Source of the DNA: Sulfitobacter dubius | Lineage (GTDB): Bacteria; Pseudomonadota; Alphaproteobacteria; Rhodobacterales; Rhodobacteraceae | NCBI RefSeq assembly: GCF_900113435.1 | Contig: NZ_FOPG01000001.1 | Location: 1,273,240 to 1,337,239, forward strand | Length of the DNA stretch: 64,000 bases | Direction: 5' to 3' | Part shown: positions 8,100 to 17,042 of the stretch, one piece after another | How positions within the stretch are numbered: the first letter of the stretch is position 1 | Layout: each line of letters begins with the position of its first letter | Position numbers and translations under genes: made by a program | The notes under the pieces: model-generated | The model's database searches: none | The model's input: the letters and a program-made list of their open reading frames with translations, nothing else | Told to the model about the DNA's origin: nothing

Positions 8100-9743
8100 A
8101 TGGCACGCTATATTTTCATCACCGGCGGTGTGGTCTCGTCTCTGGGCAAGGGGCTGGCCTCGGCAGCCTTGGGCGCTTTGCTTCAGGCACGCGGCTTTTC
8201 GGTACGTCTGCGCAAGCTGGACCCTTATCTGAACGTCGATCCCGGCACGATGTCGCCCTTTGAGCATGGCGAAGTTTTCGTCACAGACGATGGCGCGGAA
8301 ACCGACCTTGATCTAGGCCACTACGAACGCTTCACCGGCGTTGCCGCACGCAAGACCGACAGCATCAGTTCGGGCCGGGTCTACTCCACCGTGCTAGAGA
8401 AGGAACGCCGCGGCGATTACCTAGGGAAAACCATTCAGGTCATTCCGCATGTGACCAACGAAATCAAAGACTTCATCGACATTGGTGATGACGAGGTCGA
8501 TTTCATGCTTTGTGAAATCGGCGGCACCGTGGGCGATATCGAAGGTCTGCCCTTTTTCGAAGCGATCCGTCAGTTCAGCCAAGACAAGCCGCGTGGGCAG
8601 TGTATCTTTATGCACCTCACGTTGCTGCCCTTCGTTAAGGCCAGCGGCGAGTTGAAAACCAAGCCGACGCAGCACTCGGTCAAGGAACTGCGCTCTATCG
8701 GTATTGCGCCCGACATTCTGGTTTGCCGTTCCGAAGGGCCGATCCCCGCGAAAGAGCGCGAGAAGCTGGCGCTGTTCTGCAATGTACGCCCCGATAGCGT
8801 AATTGCTGCGCAGGACCTGAAATCAATCTACGAAGCGCCGCTTGCCTATCACCGCGAGGGGTTGGATCAAGCGGTGCTGGATGCCTTCCAGATCACCCCG
8901 GCCCCCAGGCCAAACCTGTCACGTTGGGAAGATGTGGCCGACCGTATCTACAACCCTGAAGGCGAAGTGAAGGTGGCCATCGTTGGCAAATACACCCAAC
9001 TTGAAGACGCCTATAAATCCATTGCCGAGGCGCTGACCCATGGCGGCATGGCGAACCGGGTCAAGGTAAAGGTCGAATGGGTCGACGCCGAGATTTTCGA
9101 CAGCGAAGACGCCGGTCCCCATCTCGAGGGTTTCCACGCGATCCTCGTCCCCGGCGGCTTTGGCGAACGCGGCACCGAAGGCAAAATCAAAGCGGCGAAA
9201 TATGCGCGTGAACACAAGGTGCCCTACCTTGGCATTTGTCTTGGTATGCAAATGGCGGTGATCGAAGCCGCGCGGAATGTCGCGGGCCTGAAAACCGCAG
9301 GCTCCGAAGAATTTGACCATGAAGCCGGGAAAAAGCGTTTCGAGCCGGTGGTTTATCACCTGAAAGAATGGGTGCAAGGCAACCATAAAGTCGCGCGTAA
9401 GGTGGACGACGATAAGGGCGGCACCATGCGTCTGGGTGCCTATGACGCGACGCTGGTCGAAGGGTCGCGCGTGGCCGAAGCCTATGGCACCACTACGATC
9501 GATGAACGTCACCGTCACCGTTATGAGGTCGACATCGCCTATAAGGAACAGCTTGAGAAGGCTGGGCTGAAATTCTCGGGCATGTCGCCGGATGGCAAAC
9601 TGCCAGAGATCGTAGAATGGTCGGATCACCCGTGGTTCATCGGGGTGCAGTTCCACCCCGAGCTGAAGTCAAAGCCGTTTGATCCGCATCCCTTGTTCAA
9701 GGATTTCGTGCGCGCCGCGAAGGATGTGTCGCGGTTGGTATAA
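8100..9743 (+). CDS. pyrG: CTP synthase
   Basis: CTP synthase aminates UTP to CTP with glutamine and ATP. The 547-residue protein begins [20 protein letters not shown], the P-loop of the synthetase domain (1-270). The C-terminal class I glutaminase domain has LGICLGMQ with the nucleophilic Cys near 380, and FHPELKS with the catalytic His/Glu near 515. [19 protein letters not shown] is also invariant. The upstream ATG at 8058 adds residues absent from the family, so 8100 is chosen. A strong terminator follows directly. Confidence 0.97.
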   Translation: MARYIFITGGVVSSLGKGLASAALGALLQARGFSVRLRKLDPYLNVDPGTMSPFEHGEVFVTDDGAETDLDLGHYERFTGVAARKTDSISSGRVYSTVLEKERRGDYLGKTIQVIPHVTNEIKDFIDIGDDEVDFMLCEIGGTVGDIEGLPFFEAIRQFSQDKPRGQCIFMHLTLLPFVKASGELKTKPTQHSVKELRSIGIAPDILVCRSEGPIPAKEREKLALFCNVRPDSVIAAQDLKSIYEAPLAYHREGLDQAVLDAFQITPAPRPNLSRWEDVADRIYNPEGEVKVAIVGKYTQLEDAYKSIAEALTHGGMANRVKVKVEWVDAEIFDSEDAGPHLEGFHAILVPGGFGERGTEGKIKAAKYAREHKVPYLGICLGMQMAVIEAARNVAGLKTAGSEEFDHEAGKKRFEPVVYHLKEWVQGNHKVARKVDDDKGGTMRLGAYDATLVEGSRVAEAYGTTTIDERHRHRYEVDIAYKEQLEKAGLKFSGMSPDGKLPEIVEWSDHPWFIGVQFHPELKSKPFDPHPLFKDFVRAAKDVSRLV

Positions 9744-9748
9744 GATCG

Positions 9749-9780
9749 AAGGCCCGAGCGTTAAACGCCGGGCCTTTTTT
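9749..9780 (+). terminator. Terminator after pyrG
   Basis: GGCCCG and CGGGCC form a stem around an AGCG/CGC inner pairing, followed by six T residues. It ends the pyrG transcript. Confidence 0.85.
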
Positions 9781-9783
9781 CTG

Positions 9784-9905
9784 CCGGGCAATCACTAAAA
9801 TGCCCGGAATGAAGCCGCAGGCGCCGGGCCATCGCCTGCCCGCCCGCCACGCCGTAGGCGTGCCATCATTCATTCGGCGCACCTGCGGTGCGTCGGGTAG
9901 GCGAT
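9784..9905. other. Branched inverted-repeat (cruciform-like) intergenic element
   Basis: A hairpin (CCGGGCA 9784-9790 with TGCCCGG 9801-9807) is followed by a branched structure. An outer 12-bp stem, ATCGCCTGCCCG (9831-9842) with CGGGTAGGCGAT (9894-9905, one G-U pair), encloses two hairpins. These are CACGCC-gta-GGCGTG (9848-9862) and CGCACC-tgc-GGTGCG (9878-9892). The whole pyrG-rlmJ gap (9781-10060) has no convincing gene. It could be a structured RNA, a REP-like element or a regulator site for rlmJ. I cannot assign a family. Confidence 0.6.
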
Positions 9906-10060
9906 TTCGCGACGGGCGCGTACTTCTGCGAGAACACATCACGGTAGCACCATAAAGTGGCATGGATTGCGGTTTGGTTCGCTCACCCGCGGACAGGCGC
10001 TGGCCCTTAGCTCCCGCTCTTTCGCGTTGCACCCGCCAACCACTCCGCTACAGCTAGGCC

Positions 10061-10852
10061 ATGCTCAGCTATCAACACATCTACCACGCCGGAAACCTTG
10101 CAGACGTACAGAAACACGCGTTGCTGGCGTGGATGCTGTCGTACCTCACCCACAAGGACAAACCGCTTACCTATCTGGAGACCCATGCCGGACGGGCGCT
10201 CTATGACCTGTCAGATGCGGCGGCGGAAAAGACCGGCGAGGCGCGGCAGGGCATCGACAAGGTGGCCGATTGGTTCGCCCCCGATCACCCCTATTCCCAA
10301 GTTTTGCAAGACCTGCGCGAGACCCACGGCCCCCGCGCCTATCCCGGCTCTCCTCTGCTGGCTGCGAAACTGCTGCGCCCCGATGACCGAATCCATCTGG
10401 CCGAGTTGCACCCCCAAGAGCACAGCGCCCTCGATCTGGCGATGTCCCCCTATCCCGCAAAATGTCACCTCAGCGACGGGTTCGAGATGGCCTTTGCCCT
10501 CACCCCGCCCACGCCGCGCCGGGGGATGCTGCTGATTGATCCCTCCTATGAGATCAAGACCGATTACGAGACCATCCCGCGCCAGATCGCCAAGCTTAGC
10601 CGCGCATGGAACGTCGGGATCATCGTCCTGTGGTATCCGATCCTGACCAACCGCGCGCATGTACCCATGCTCGACACGCTCACCGCCAACCACCCCGATG
10701 CGCTGCGCCACGAAGTGCGCTTCGCGCCTGCGCGCCCCGGGCATGGCATGGTCGGTTCGGGCATGTTCGTGATCAATCACCCCTACGGGCTGGAAACTGA
10801 GGCGCAGAACCTCACCGCCCGTTTCGCTACTTTGACCCAACAGGAGAGTTAA
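10061..10852 (+). CDS. rlmJ: 23S rRNA (adenine-2030-N6)-methyltransferase RlmJ
   Basis: RlmJ methylates A2030 of 23S rRNA. The 263-residue protein opens MLSYQHIYHAGNLADVQKH, the hallmark of the family. It also contains YLETHAGRALYDL (SAM-binding region), YPGSPLLAAKLLRPDDR and the catalytic LLIDPSYEIKTDYE, which corresponds to the DPPY-type motif of N6-adenine methylases. The length matches the family. DUF1330 follows after three bases, so they are probably co-transcribed. Confidence 0.93.
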   Translation: MLSYQHIYHAGNLADVQKHALLAWMLSYLTHKDKPLTYLETHAGRALYDLSDAAAEKTGEARQGIDKVADWFAPDHPYSQVLQDLRETHGPRAYPGSPLLAAKLLRPDDRIHLAELHPQEHSALDLAMSPYPAKCHLSDGFEMAFALTPPTPRRGMLLIDPSYEIKTDYETIPRQIAKLSRAWNVGIIVLWYPILTNRAHVPMLDTLTANHPDALRHEVRFAPARPGHGMVGSGMFVINHPYGLETEAQNLTARFATLTQQES

Positions 10853-10855
10853 CAA

Positions 10856-11149
10856 ATGCCAAAAGGCTATTGGATCGCCACCATGGATATCCACGACACC
10901 GCGATTTATGACAAATACCGCGCCGCCAATGCCAAACCATTCGCAGATTACGGCGCGCGTTTCCTCGTGCGCGGCGGCACCCAGCAGGTCCGCGAAGGCC
11001 AGATGCGCGCCCGCACTGTTGTCTTGGAATTCGACAGCTATGCCGACGCGGTCGCCTGCTACGAAAGCCCCGGCTACCAGCGCGCGAAAGACATCCGCCT
11101 AAACGTGGCTGATGGGTCTTTGGTGATCGTCGAAGGCTATGACAGCTAA
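10856..11149 (+). CDS. DUF1330 family protein
   Basis: This 97-residue protein matches the small ferredoxin-like (dimeric alpha/beta barrel) DUF1330 family: PKGYWIATMDIHD, YRAANAKPFADYGARFLVRGG, RTVVLEFDSYADAVACYESP and a terminal GSLVIVEGYD. The biochemical role is unknown. A GGAG ribosome binding site lies just inside the end of rlmJ, and the spacing suggests one transcript. Confidence 0.88.
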   Translation: MPKGYWIATMDIHDTAIYDKYRAANAKPFADYGARFLVRGGTQQVREGQMRARTVVLEFDSYADAVACYESPGYQRAKDIRLNVADGSLVIVEGYDS

Positions 11150-11234
11150 ATCCATGCGGACCATTGCAAGAACCAGCGCCCCCGATGCGCAGTTTCCTCT
11201 ATGGCGACCCTGTTACCTGCGATAAGTGAGCCCC

Positions 11235-11672
11235 ATGCTGAACCGACTGTTCCCCCGCCGCAAGGCACAGCCGAAACCTTTGCCGCAGCCCAATGCCCAA
11301 CTGGCACTGGGCGCGCTTTTGGTGCGTGTGGCCTTTGCGGATCGTAACTACCGTGCCTCTGAGATCGGCCAGATCGACCAGATTCTGGCGCGGACCTTTG
11401 GATTGAAACCGATTGAGGCCGCCAAACTGCGCGCCACTTGTGAGGCGCTGGAACGTGACGCGCCCGGCACGCCTGAGTTCACCCGTATCCTGCGCGAAGA
11501 GGTCGACTATGCCGACCGCAAAGCACTGGGTGAGGCGATGTGGCAGGTGGCCCTGTCGGATGGGGCGCGCAACGATGATGAGGAAATTCAGCTTGTCGCC
11601 ATCGAAACCGCGCTTGGCCTTTCGGACGATGACATGGCCGCCGCCCGTGCCAATGCGCTGAATACGCTCTGA
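11235..11672 (+). CDS. TerB-like protein, first of a tandem pair
   Basis: The 145-residue protein has a basic N-terminus (MLNRLFPRRK) followed by a TerB-type all-helical domain. Key stretches are LALGALLVRVAFADRNYRASEIGQID, YADRKALGEAMWQVALSDGARNDDEE and a final LGLSDDDMAAAR. The metal-binding acidic residues typical of TerB are present. TerB domains occur in tellurite resistance operons and many unrelated proteins, so no tellurite role is implied. A GTG at 11226 gives three extra residues; the ATG at 11235 aligns with the paralogue downstream. Confidence 0.78.
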   Translation: MLNRLFPRRKAQPKPLPQPNAQLALGALLVRVAFADRNYRASEIGQIDQILARTFGLKPIEAAKLRATCEALERDAPGTPEFTRILREEVDYADRKALGEAMWQVALSDGARNDDEEIQLVAIETALGLSDDDMAAARANALNTL

Positions 11673-11738
11673 CCCCCCTTTCTCACCCCGCGCGAAGGCC
11701 CGTTAGCCTTTGCCAGCAGTAGGACTACATCGCAAAAC

Positions 11739-12179
11739 ATGTTTGGTGATTTTCTCAAGCGGCTGACCCAGCCCGAGCCCGACCCATTGGCCGACAATGA
11801 CGCCCGCCTCGCGCTGACCGCGCTTTTGGTGCGCATCGCCCGGTCTGACAATGACTATGCGATGAGCGAACGGCGTCTGATCGACCGGATCGCGGCTGAG
11901 CGCTATGGCCTCAACGAGGCCGATGCCACCGCTCTGCGCAAAGAGGCCGAAGAGCTTGAGACCCAAGCCCCCGACACCGTGCGCTTTACCCGTGCGATCA
12001 AGGATGCCGTCCCCTATGAACGTCGTTTGGACGTCATCGAGGCGCTTTGGCAGGTTGTACTGGCCGACGGCAGCCGCTCGGACGAAGAAGACGCGCTGCT
12101 GCGGCTGGTGTCGAACCTTCTGGGTGTGACCGACACCGACAGCGCCATGGCCCGCCAGCGCGTCGCTAAGGAAGGTTGA
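11739..12179 (+). CDS. TerB-like protein, second of a tandem pair
   Basis: The 146-residue product is clearly paralogous to the preceding gene. It shares a short amphipathic N-terminus (MFGDFLKRLTQP), LALTALLVRIARSDNDYAMSERRLID, a VPYERRLDVIEALWQVVLADGSRSDEED core and LLGVTDTDSAMAR at the end. The two probably arose by tandem duplication and may form a heteromer, which is inference. There are 66 bases between them and no terminator. Confidence 0.78.
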   Translation: MFGDFLKRLTQPEPDPLADNDARLALTALLVRIARSDNDYAMSERRLIDRIAAERYGLNEADATALRKEAEELETQAPDTVRFTRAIKDAVPYERRLDVIEALWQVVLADGSRSDEEDALLRLVSNLLGVTDTDSAMARQRVAKEG

Positions 12180-12275
12180 CCTAGCGTAATCATCGGCGCT
12201 GCGAGGCGAGAGAGGCGAAAGTCTGCGTTGCAATCTGTGTCGATTCGTCGCTTTATAGCGCACTGAAATGACAGA

Positions 12276-13067
12276 TTGGCGACAGTTTCCGTGACGACAG
12301 ATACCCCGGTTATCCAGATCAAGAACCTTCACAAAGCCTATGGCGCGCTGGAGGTTCTCAAAGGGGTCGACCTGACGGCCCCCCGTGGCCATGTCATTTC
12401 GCTGATCGGCTCTTCAGGCTCTGGTAAATCGACCTTGCTGCGCTGCTGCAACCTGCTGGAAGACAGCCAGCAGGGCGAAGTCGTCTTCAAAGGTGAGCCG
12501 GTCCGCTGGAAAGGCGATGGCCACCATCGCTGCCCGGCAGATGCCAAACAGGTGCTGCGCATCCGCACCAACCTGTCGATGGTGTTCCAGCAGTTCAACC
12601 TCTGGGCGCATATGTCGATCCTGCAAAACGTCATGGAAGCGCCGCTGACCGTGCTGGGCCGCGATCGCGCCGAGGTCGAGCGCGCCGCCCGCGGCTACCT
12701 CGAAAAAGTCGGCATTGGCGACAAATGTGAGGCCTACCCTGCCCAGCTTTCTGGCGGCCAGCAACAGCGTGCGGCCATCGCCCGTGCACTCTGCATGGAG
12801 CCCGAGGCGCTGCTCTTTGACGAACCGACCAGCGCGCTCGACCCCGAGCTTGAGCAGGAAGTTGTTAAAGTTATCAAAGACCTCGCTGCAGAGGGGCGCA
12901 CGATGGTGATCGTGACCCATGACATGAAACTGGCCGCTGATGTCAGCGACCATGTCGTGTTCCTGCACCAAGGTCTGATCGAAGAACAAGGGACGCCCGA
13001 AGAGGTCTTCGGCGCGCCCAAATCGGAACGTCTGCGTGGGTTCCTTTCGGCAACCCAGCCTGCGTAA
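12276..13067 (+). CDS. Polar amino acid ABC transporter, ATP-binding subunit
   Basis: This 263-residue ATPase of the PAAT (HisP/GlnQ) family energises import. Walker A is GSSGSGKSTLLR near 49, the Q-loop lies in MVFQQFNLWAHM, the signature is LSGGQQQR and Walker B is ALLFDEPTSALD, followed by the H-loop VTHDM. The insert with GHHRCPADAKQVLRIR is typical of HisP-like subunits for basic substrates. The longest frame uses TTG at 12276; GTG at 12291 is an equally credible start and neither has a clear ribosome binding site. It heads the long transporter/gamma-glutamylation gene set. Confidence 0.93.
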   Translation: MATVSVTTDTPVIQIKNLHKAYGALEVLKGVDLTAPRGHVISLIGSSGSGKSTLLRCCNLLEDSQQGEVVFKGEPVRWKGDGHHRCPADAKQVLRIRTNLSMVFQQFNLWAHMSILQNVMEAPLTVLGRDRAEVERAARGYLEKVGIGDKCEAYPAQLSGGQQQRAAIARALCMEPEALLFDEPTSALDPELEQEVVKVIKDLAAEGRTMVIVTHDMKLAADVSDHVVFLHQGLIEEQGTPEEVFGAPKSERLRGFLSATQPA

Positions 13068-13091
13068 ACAAGAACCAAAGGGAGTTACCAA

Positions 13092-13829
13092 ATGAAAAAG
13101 ATCCTACTGGCAAGCGTCGCGCTCAGCATGACCGCTGGTTTCGCGATGGCCGAAGCCCATGGCAAAACCATCCGCATGGGCACCGAGGGCGCCTACCCCC
13201 CCTACAACTTCATCAACGACGCTGGCGAAGTTGATGGGTTCGAGCGCGAACTGGGCGACGAGCTGTGCAAACGCGCCGAGCTGACCTGCGAATGGGTCAA
13301 GAACGACTGGGACAGCATCATCCCCAACCTCGTGTCGAGCAACTATGACACCATCATGGCGGGCATGAGCATCACCGACGAGCGTAAGGAAGTTATCGCC
13401 TTCACGCAGAACTATTATCCGCCCACCGCCTCGGCCTATGTCGCAGCTTCCGAAGAAGCCGACCTTGAAGGCGGCGTTGTTGCCGGCCAGACCGCGACCA
13501 TTCAGGCGGGTTATGTCGCTGAAAGCGGTGCCACGCTGATCGAATTCGCGACCCCCGAAGAGACCGTTGCCGCCGTGCGCAATGGCGAAGCGGATGCAGT
13601 CTTCGCCGACAAAGATTACCTCGTGCCAATCGTCGAGGAATCCGGCGGTGAGCTGATGTTCGTGGGCGACGATGTGCCGCTCGGCGGTGGCATCGGCATG
13701 GGTCTGCGCCAGTCCGACACCGAACTGCGCGAAACATTCGACGCCGTCATCACCGAGATGAAAGAAGACGGCTCGCTGAACGAGATGCTCAAAAAGTGGT
13801 TCGGCGAAGACACCACCACCTACGAGTGA
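13092..13829 (+). CDS. Periplasmic amino-acid-type solute-binding protein
   Basis: The 245-residue protein has a signal peptide (MKKILLASVALSMTAGFAMA) and then the family 3 solute-binding fold. GTEGAYPPYNF begins the first lobe, followed by FERELGDELCKRAELTCEWV, AGMSITDERKEVIAFT and MGLRQSD. These features match binding proteins for Arg, His, Lys, ornithine or octopine-type ligands, but the exact ligand cannot be read. A strong AAGGGAG ribosome binding site precedes the ATG. A hairpin follows the gene, consistent with excess production relative to the permeases. Confidence 0.93.
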   Translation: MKKILLASVALSMTAGFAMAEAHGKTIRMGTEGAYPPYNFINDAGEVDGFERELGDELCKRAELTCEWVKNDWDSIIPNLVSSNYDTIMAGMSITDERKEVIAFTQNYYPPTASAYVAASEEADLEGGVVAGQTATIQAGYVAESGATLIEFATPEETVAAVRNGEADAVFADKDYLVPIVEESGGELMFVGDDVPLGGGIGMGLRQSDTELRETFDAVITEMKEDGSLNEMLKKWFGEDTTTYE

Positions 13830-13837
13830 TCCAACCT

Positions 13838-13863
13838 CAGGCGCGCCCCTCGCGGCGCGCCTG
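13838..13863 (+). promoter_or_regulatory. Intercistronic hairpin after binding-protein gene
   Basis: CAGGCGCGCC and GGCGCGCCTG form a perfect 10-bp stem with a 6-base loop and no T-run. Such structures often protect the upstream binding-protein mRNA from 3' decay or partly attenuate the permease genes. Confidence 0.7.
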
Positions 13864-13909
13864 ACCTTCCCTGCGCGGCACCCTCGCGCGGATCAGCCCA
13901 TGGGGGCCC

Positions 13910-14794
13910 ATGTTTTCTTTCTGTACTGACCCATCGATCCTGGACGACTGGTTCTGGACCGCCTGTTACCTGACAACCGGCGTCCATATGTCGTTCTACA
14001 TGTCCTTCCTCAAGGTCTTGATGCTGCTTGCCGTGACCGCGCCCGTGGCGCTGGCCTTCGGCTTTGGCGGGGCCATGATGGCGCGCGCGCGGTTTGCGCC
14101 GCTCAGCTGGGTCGGCAAGGGCTATATCGCGCTGGTGCGCGGCGTGCCCGATATCGCCTTCTTTCTGTTTTTCGTTATCGCCTTGGATCAGGGCATTGAG
14201 TATCTGCGCCATAAGGTACTCTGTTCCGACTGGGACATGCCGGTCCGCCAAGGCAATGACTTCGTGGTCTGCCAAGCGGCCAAGATGCCCCTCGGCAATG
14301 CGGCGCAATGGGTACATGAGACCTATGGCTTCAGCCTCGCGGTCTTTACCTTTGCCATTGTTTTCGGGGCTTTCGCGGCCAATGTGCTTTTTGGTGCCAT
14401 GCGCGCCGTGCCCCGCGCCCAGCTAGAGACGGCAGAGGCCTATGGCATGAGCCACCGCCAGACCTTCTGGCGGGTGCTGGTGCCGCAGATGTGGGTCTAT
14501 GCCCTGCCCGGCCTTAGCAACCTTTGGATGGTGCTGATTAAGGCCACGCCGCTGCTGTTCCTGCTGGGCGTCGAAGATATCGTCTATTGGGCACGTGAAC
14601 TGGGCGGCACCAAGACGCCGCGCTTCACCGACTATCCGCACCCCGACTGGCGCATGTGGTATTTCCTCGCGCTTCTGGTGTTTTACCTGCTCTTCACCCG
14701 CATCTCCGAAATCGCGCTGGACCGGCTGATGAAACGACTGACACGCGGCCAAGCCACCACGGGCGGCGAAGCACAGCGGAGGGCCGGCGCATGA
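13910..14794 (+). CDS. Amino acid ABC transporter permease (HisQ/M type)
   Basis: The 294-residue inner-membrane protein has about five hydrophobic helices. The cytoplasmic coupling motif EAYGMSHRQTFWRVLVPQMW near residues 180-200 contacts the ATPase. An insert around residues 100-145 with several Cys and charged residues is longer than in short HisQ proteins. The stop overlaps the next permease start (ATGA), so the two are translationally coupled and likely form a heterodimer. Confidence 0.9.
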   Translation: MFSFCTDPSILDDWFWTACYLTTGVHMSFYMSFLKVLMLLAVTAPVALAFGFGGAMMARARFAPLSWVGKGYIALVRGVPDIAFFLFFVIALDQGIEYLRHKVLCSDWDMPVRQGNDFVVCQAAKMPLGNAAQWVHETYGFSLAVFTFAIVFGAFAANVLFGAMRAVPRAQLETAEAYGMSHRQTFWRVLVPQMWVYALPGLSNLWMVLIKATPLLFLLGVEDIVYWARELGGTKTPRFTDYPHPDWRMWYFLALLVFYLLFTRISEIALDRLMKRLTRGQATTGGEAQRRAGA

Positions 14795-15597
14795 GCTGTC
14801 TTCAGACCATACAAGACTACGGCCTACGCTCGCTCGGCATCGGCGAACGGCTGCTTCCGCGCGAGAACTTTACGCTCTGCGAACAGTTCACGCTGATCGG
14901 CTCAGGGATGCTGTGGAACATCTACTTTGGCGTTATCGCCCTGCTGACCGGCTTCTTCTTTGCCACGGCGCTTGGCGTTGGCAAGGCCAGCGCGAACCCA
15001 TGGTTCCGCAAACCCGCGGAATGGTTTATCTTCATCTTCCGTGGCTCGCCGCTCTTCATCCAGTTCTTCTTTGGCTACTTCCTGTTTCTGTCACTGAAGT
15101 CCGAATACGCTTTCTTCGCCCCCTTCACCGCAGCATGGCTTGGGGCGCTGATCGTGCTCTTTCTCAACACTGCCGCATATTCGGGCGAAATTTTTTACGG
15201 CGCGCTGCAATCCATTCCCAAGGGCGATGTGGAGGCCGCAGATGCCTATGGTCTGTCGGGTTGGTCACGCTTTCGCCGGGTGATCTGGCCCACCTCGCTG
15301 CGGCTCGCTTGGCCCGCCTATACGAATGAGGCGATTTTCCTGTTTCACGCCACGACACTGGTGTTTTTCAGCGGTTTCCCGGCATGGCAACAACGCGGTG
15401 ACGCGCTCTATTACGCCAGCTATTTTGCCGACAAAACCTTCAACCCCTTCGTGCCCTATCCCATTCTTGCCGGTTATTTCATCCTTCTGACGCTCTGCAT
15501 CATTGGCGTCTTCGGTTTGATCAATTCCCGCCTCAACCGGCACCTTCCACAGGCCCAACGCCGTAAAATTCGCTTGCGTCCCAATTTGATCCGGTAG
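14791..15597 (+). CDS. Amino acid ABC transporter permease (second subunit)
   Basis: The 268-residue protein is the partner permease. Hydrophobic helices include MLWNIYFGVIALLTGFFFAT and the FIFIFRGSPLFIQFFFGYFL segment that starts the conserved transmembrane domain. The coupling loop is EAADAYGLSGWSRFRRVIWP. The open frame extends upstream to 14656, but the ATG at 14791, overlapping the preceding stop, gives the proper N-terminus (MSCLQTIQDYGLRS). Confidence 0.9.
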   Translation: MSCLQTIQDYGLRSLGIGERLLPRENFTLCEQFTLIGSGMLWNIYFGVIALLTGFFFATALGVGKASANPWFRKPAEWFIFIFRGSPLFIQFFFGYFLFLSLKSEYAFFAPFTAAWLGALIVLFLNTAAYSGEIFYGALQSIPKGDVEAADAYGLSGWSRFRRVIWPTSLRLAWPAYTNEAIFLFHATTLVFFSGFPAWQQRGDALYYASYFADKTFNPFVPYPILAGYFILLTLCIIGVFGLINSRLNRHLPQAQRRKIRLRPNLIR

Positions 15598-15605
15598 TAT
15601 CCATT

Positions 15606-15617
15606 ATTTGATCAAAT
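15606..15617. promoter_or_regulatory. Palindrome in the gap before the GS-like gene
   Basis: ATTTGATCAAAT is a perfect 12-base palindrome in the 100-base gap between the transporter and the catabolic genes. It could be an operator half-way through the operon. No matching copy was noticed before the first transporter gene, so the call is weak. Confidence 0.25.
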
Positions 15618-15697
15618 TACGCGGCGCGTGGGCGCCGACCGCTTTTGCCCTCGGGCGAACCGCTCTGTGACATGCCCACCGCCCTTGCAGGTGACGT

Positions 15698-17032
15698 ATG
15701 AACAACTGGCTTCGTAAAAACCCCCAAGTCCGCACCATCCGTGTGGCCGCCGCTGACCTTAATGGCCAAGCGCGGGGCAAGCGCATTCCCTCGCGCTTTG
15801 CCGATAAGGTCACGACCGAAGGCACCCGCTTTCCGGTGTCGGTGCTGAACCTCGACATCTGGGGCGAGGATATCGACGACAGCCCGCTGGTATTCGAGAG
15901 CGGCGATGCGGATGGCGTGCTGAAACCGACTGAGCGGGGCTTTATGCCGATGCCATGGCTCGACGCGCCCTCGGCCCTGCTGCCGATCTGGATGTTCCGC
16001 GAAGATGGCCGCCCCTACCCCGGCGATCCGCGCCACGCGCTGCGTGCCGTGCTTGACCGCTACAAGGCGCGCGGCCTCACGCCCGTCTGCGCGGTGGAAC
16101 TGGAATTCTTCCTGATCGACGATTCGGGCCGCAACCTTCAGGTGCCGATCTCGCCGCGCTCTGGCAAGAGGCGCAAGGCGGCTGAAACCATGTCGATCCG
16201 CGCGCTCGACCAGTTCGATCTGTTCTTCACCGATCTCTATGACGCCTGCGAAGAGATGGACATCCCCGCCGACACCGCCATTTCCGAGGCGGGTCTGGGC
16301 CAGTTCGAAATCAACCTGATGCATTGCGACGACGCCCTGCGCGCCGCCGACGACGCATGGCTGTTCAAGATGCTGGTCAAAGGTCTGGCGCGGAGGCACG
16401 GCTTTGCGGCGAGCTTCATGGCGAAACCCTATGAGGATTACTCCGGCTCCGGTCTGCACACGCATTTTTCGGTGCTGGATGAAAATGGCGACAACATCTT
16501 TGACGATGGCGGGCCCAAGGGGACCGACACGCTGCGCCACGCCGTGGCGGGCTGCATGAACGCGATGCAGGGCTCGGCGCTGGTCTTCTGTCCGCATGCC
16601 AACAGCTTTGACCGGATGGTGCCGGAATCCCATGCGCCCACCGGGGTATGCTGGGCCTATGAGAATCGCACCGCAGCGATCCGCATCCCTTCGGGCAGCC
16701 ATAAGGCGCGGCGGATCGAACATCGGGTCTCTGGCGGCGACGTGAACCCCTATCTGATGCTGGCTGCCGTTCTGGGCGCGGCGCTTAACGGGATCGAAGA
16801 TGGAGCAGAGCCGCCTGCCCCAATCACCGGCAACGCCTATGCCGCCGATCTGCCGCGCATGCCCAGCGATTGGAAAACCGCGATCGACCTGTTTGAGGGC
16901 TGCCCCCATGTCGCACGGATCTTTGCCCCCGAGATGGTCCGCAACTTCGTGCTGACGAAACGCCAAGAATTGCATTACATGCAGGAATTGACCCCAGAGG
17001 AACAGGTCGAGATCTATCTCGACACTGTGTAA
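15698..17032 (+). CDS. Glutamine synthetase-like gamma-glutamyl-amine ligase (PuuA type), copy 1
   Basis: The 444-residue enzyme belongs to the glutamine synthetase superfamily that ligates glutamate to amines. Metal and substrate residues are retained: VELEFFLID, EAGLGQFEINL, GSGLHTHFSVLD, ENRTAAIRIPSGS and IEHRVSGGDVNPYL. It is not GlnA: there is no Tyr-adenylylation region, and the context is a PuuB-like oxidase and a GATase. By analogy with the Puu pathway it would glutamylate an imported amine. Ten bases separate it from the GATase gene. The true amine is unknown. Confidence 0.88.
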   Translation: MNNWLRKNPQVRTIRVAAADLNGQARGKRIPSRFADKVTTEGTRFPVSVLNLDIWGEDIDDSPLVFESGDADGVLKPTERGFMPMPWLDAPSALLPIWMFREDGRPYPGDPRHALRAVLDRYKARGLTPVCAVELEFFLIDDSGRNLQVPISPRSGKRRKAAETMSIRALDQFDLFFTDLYDACEEMDIPADTAISEAGLGQFEINLMHCDDALRAADDAWLFKMLVKGLARRHGFAASFMAKPYEDYSGSGLHTHFSVLDENGDNIFDDGGPKGTDTLRHAVAGCMNAMQGSALVFCPHANSFDRMVPESHAPTGVCWAYENRTAAIRIPSGSHKARRIEHRVSGGDVNPYLMLAAVLGAALNGIEDGAEPPAPITGNAYAADLPRMPSDWKTAIDLFEGCPHVARIFAPEMVRNFVLTKRQELHYMQELTPEEQVEIYLDTV

Positions 17033-17042
17033 CAGGTGACAC

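Noticed and set aside
9950..10060. tRNA-like stretch on the minus strand (GTAGCGGAGTGGTTGG)
   Set aside because: No T-loop, anticodon stem or CCA-proximal acceptor pairing could be assembled.
11235..12179. Tellurite resistance operon
   Set aside because: Only TerB-like domains are present; no TerC, TerD or TerZ genes are nearby.
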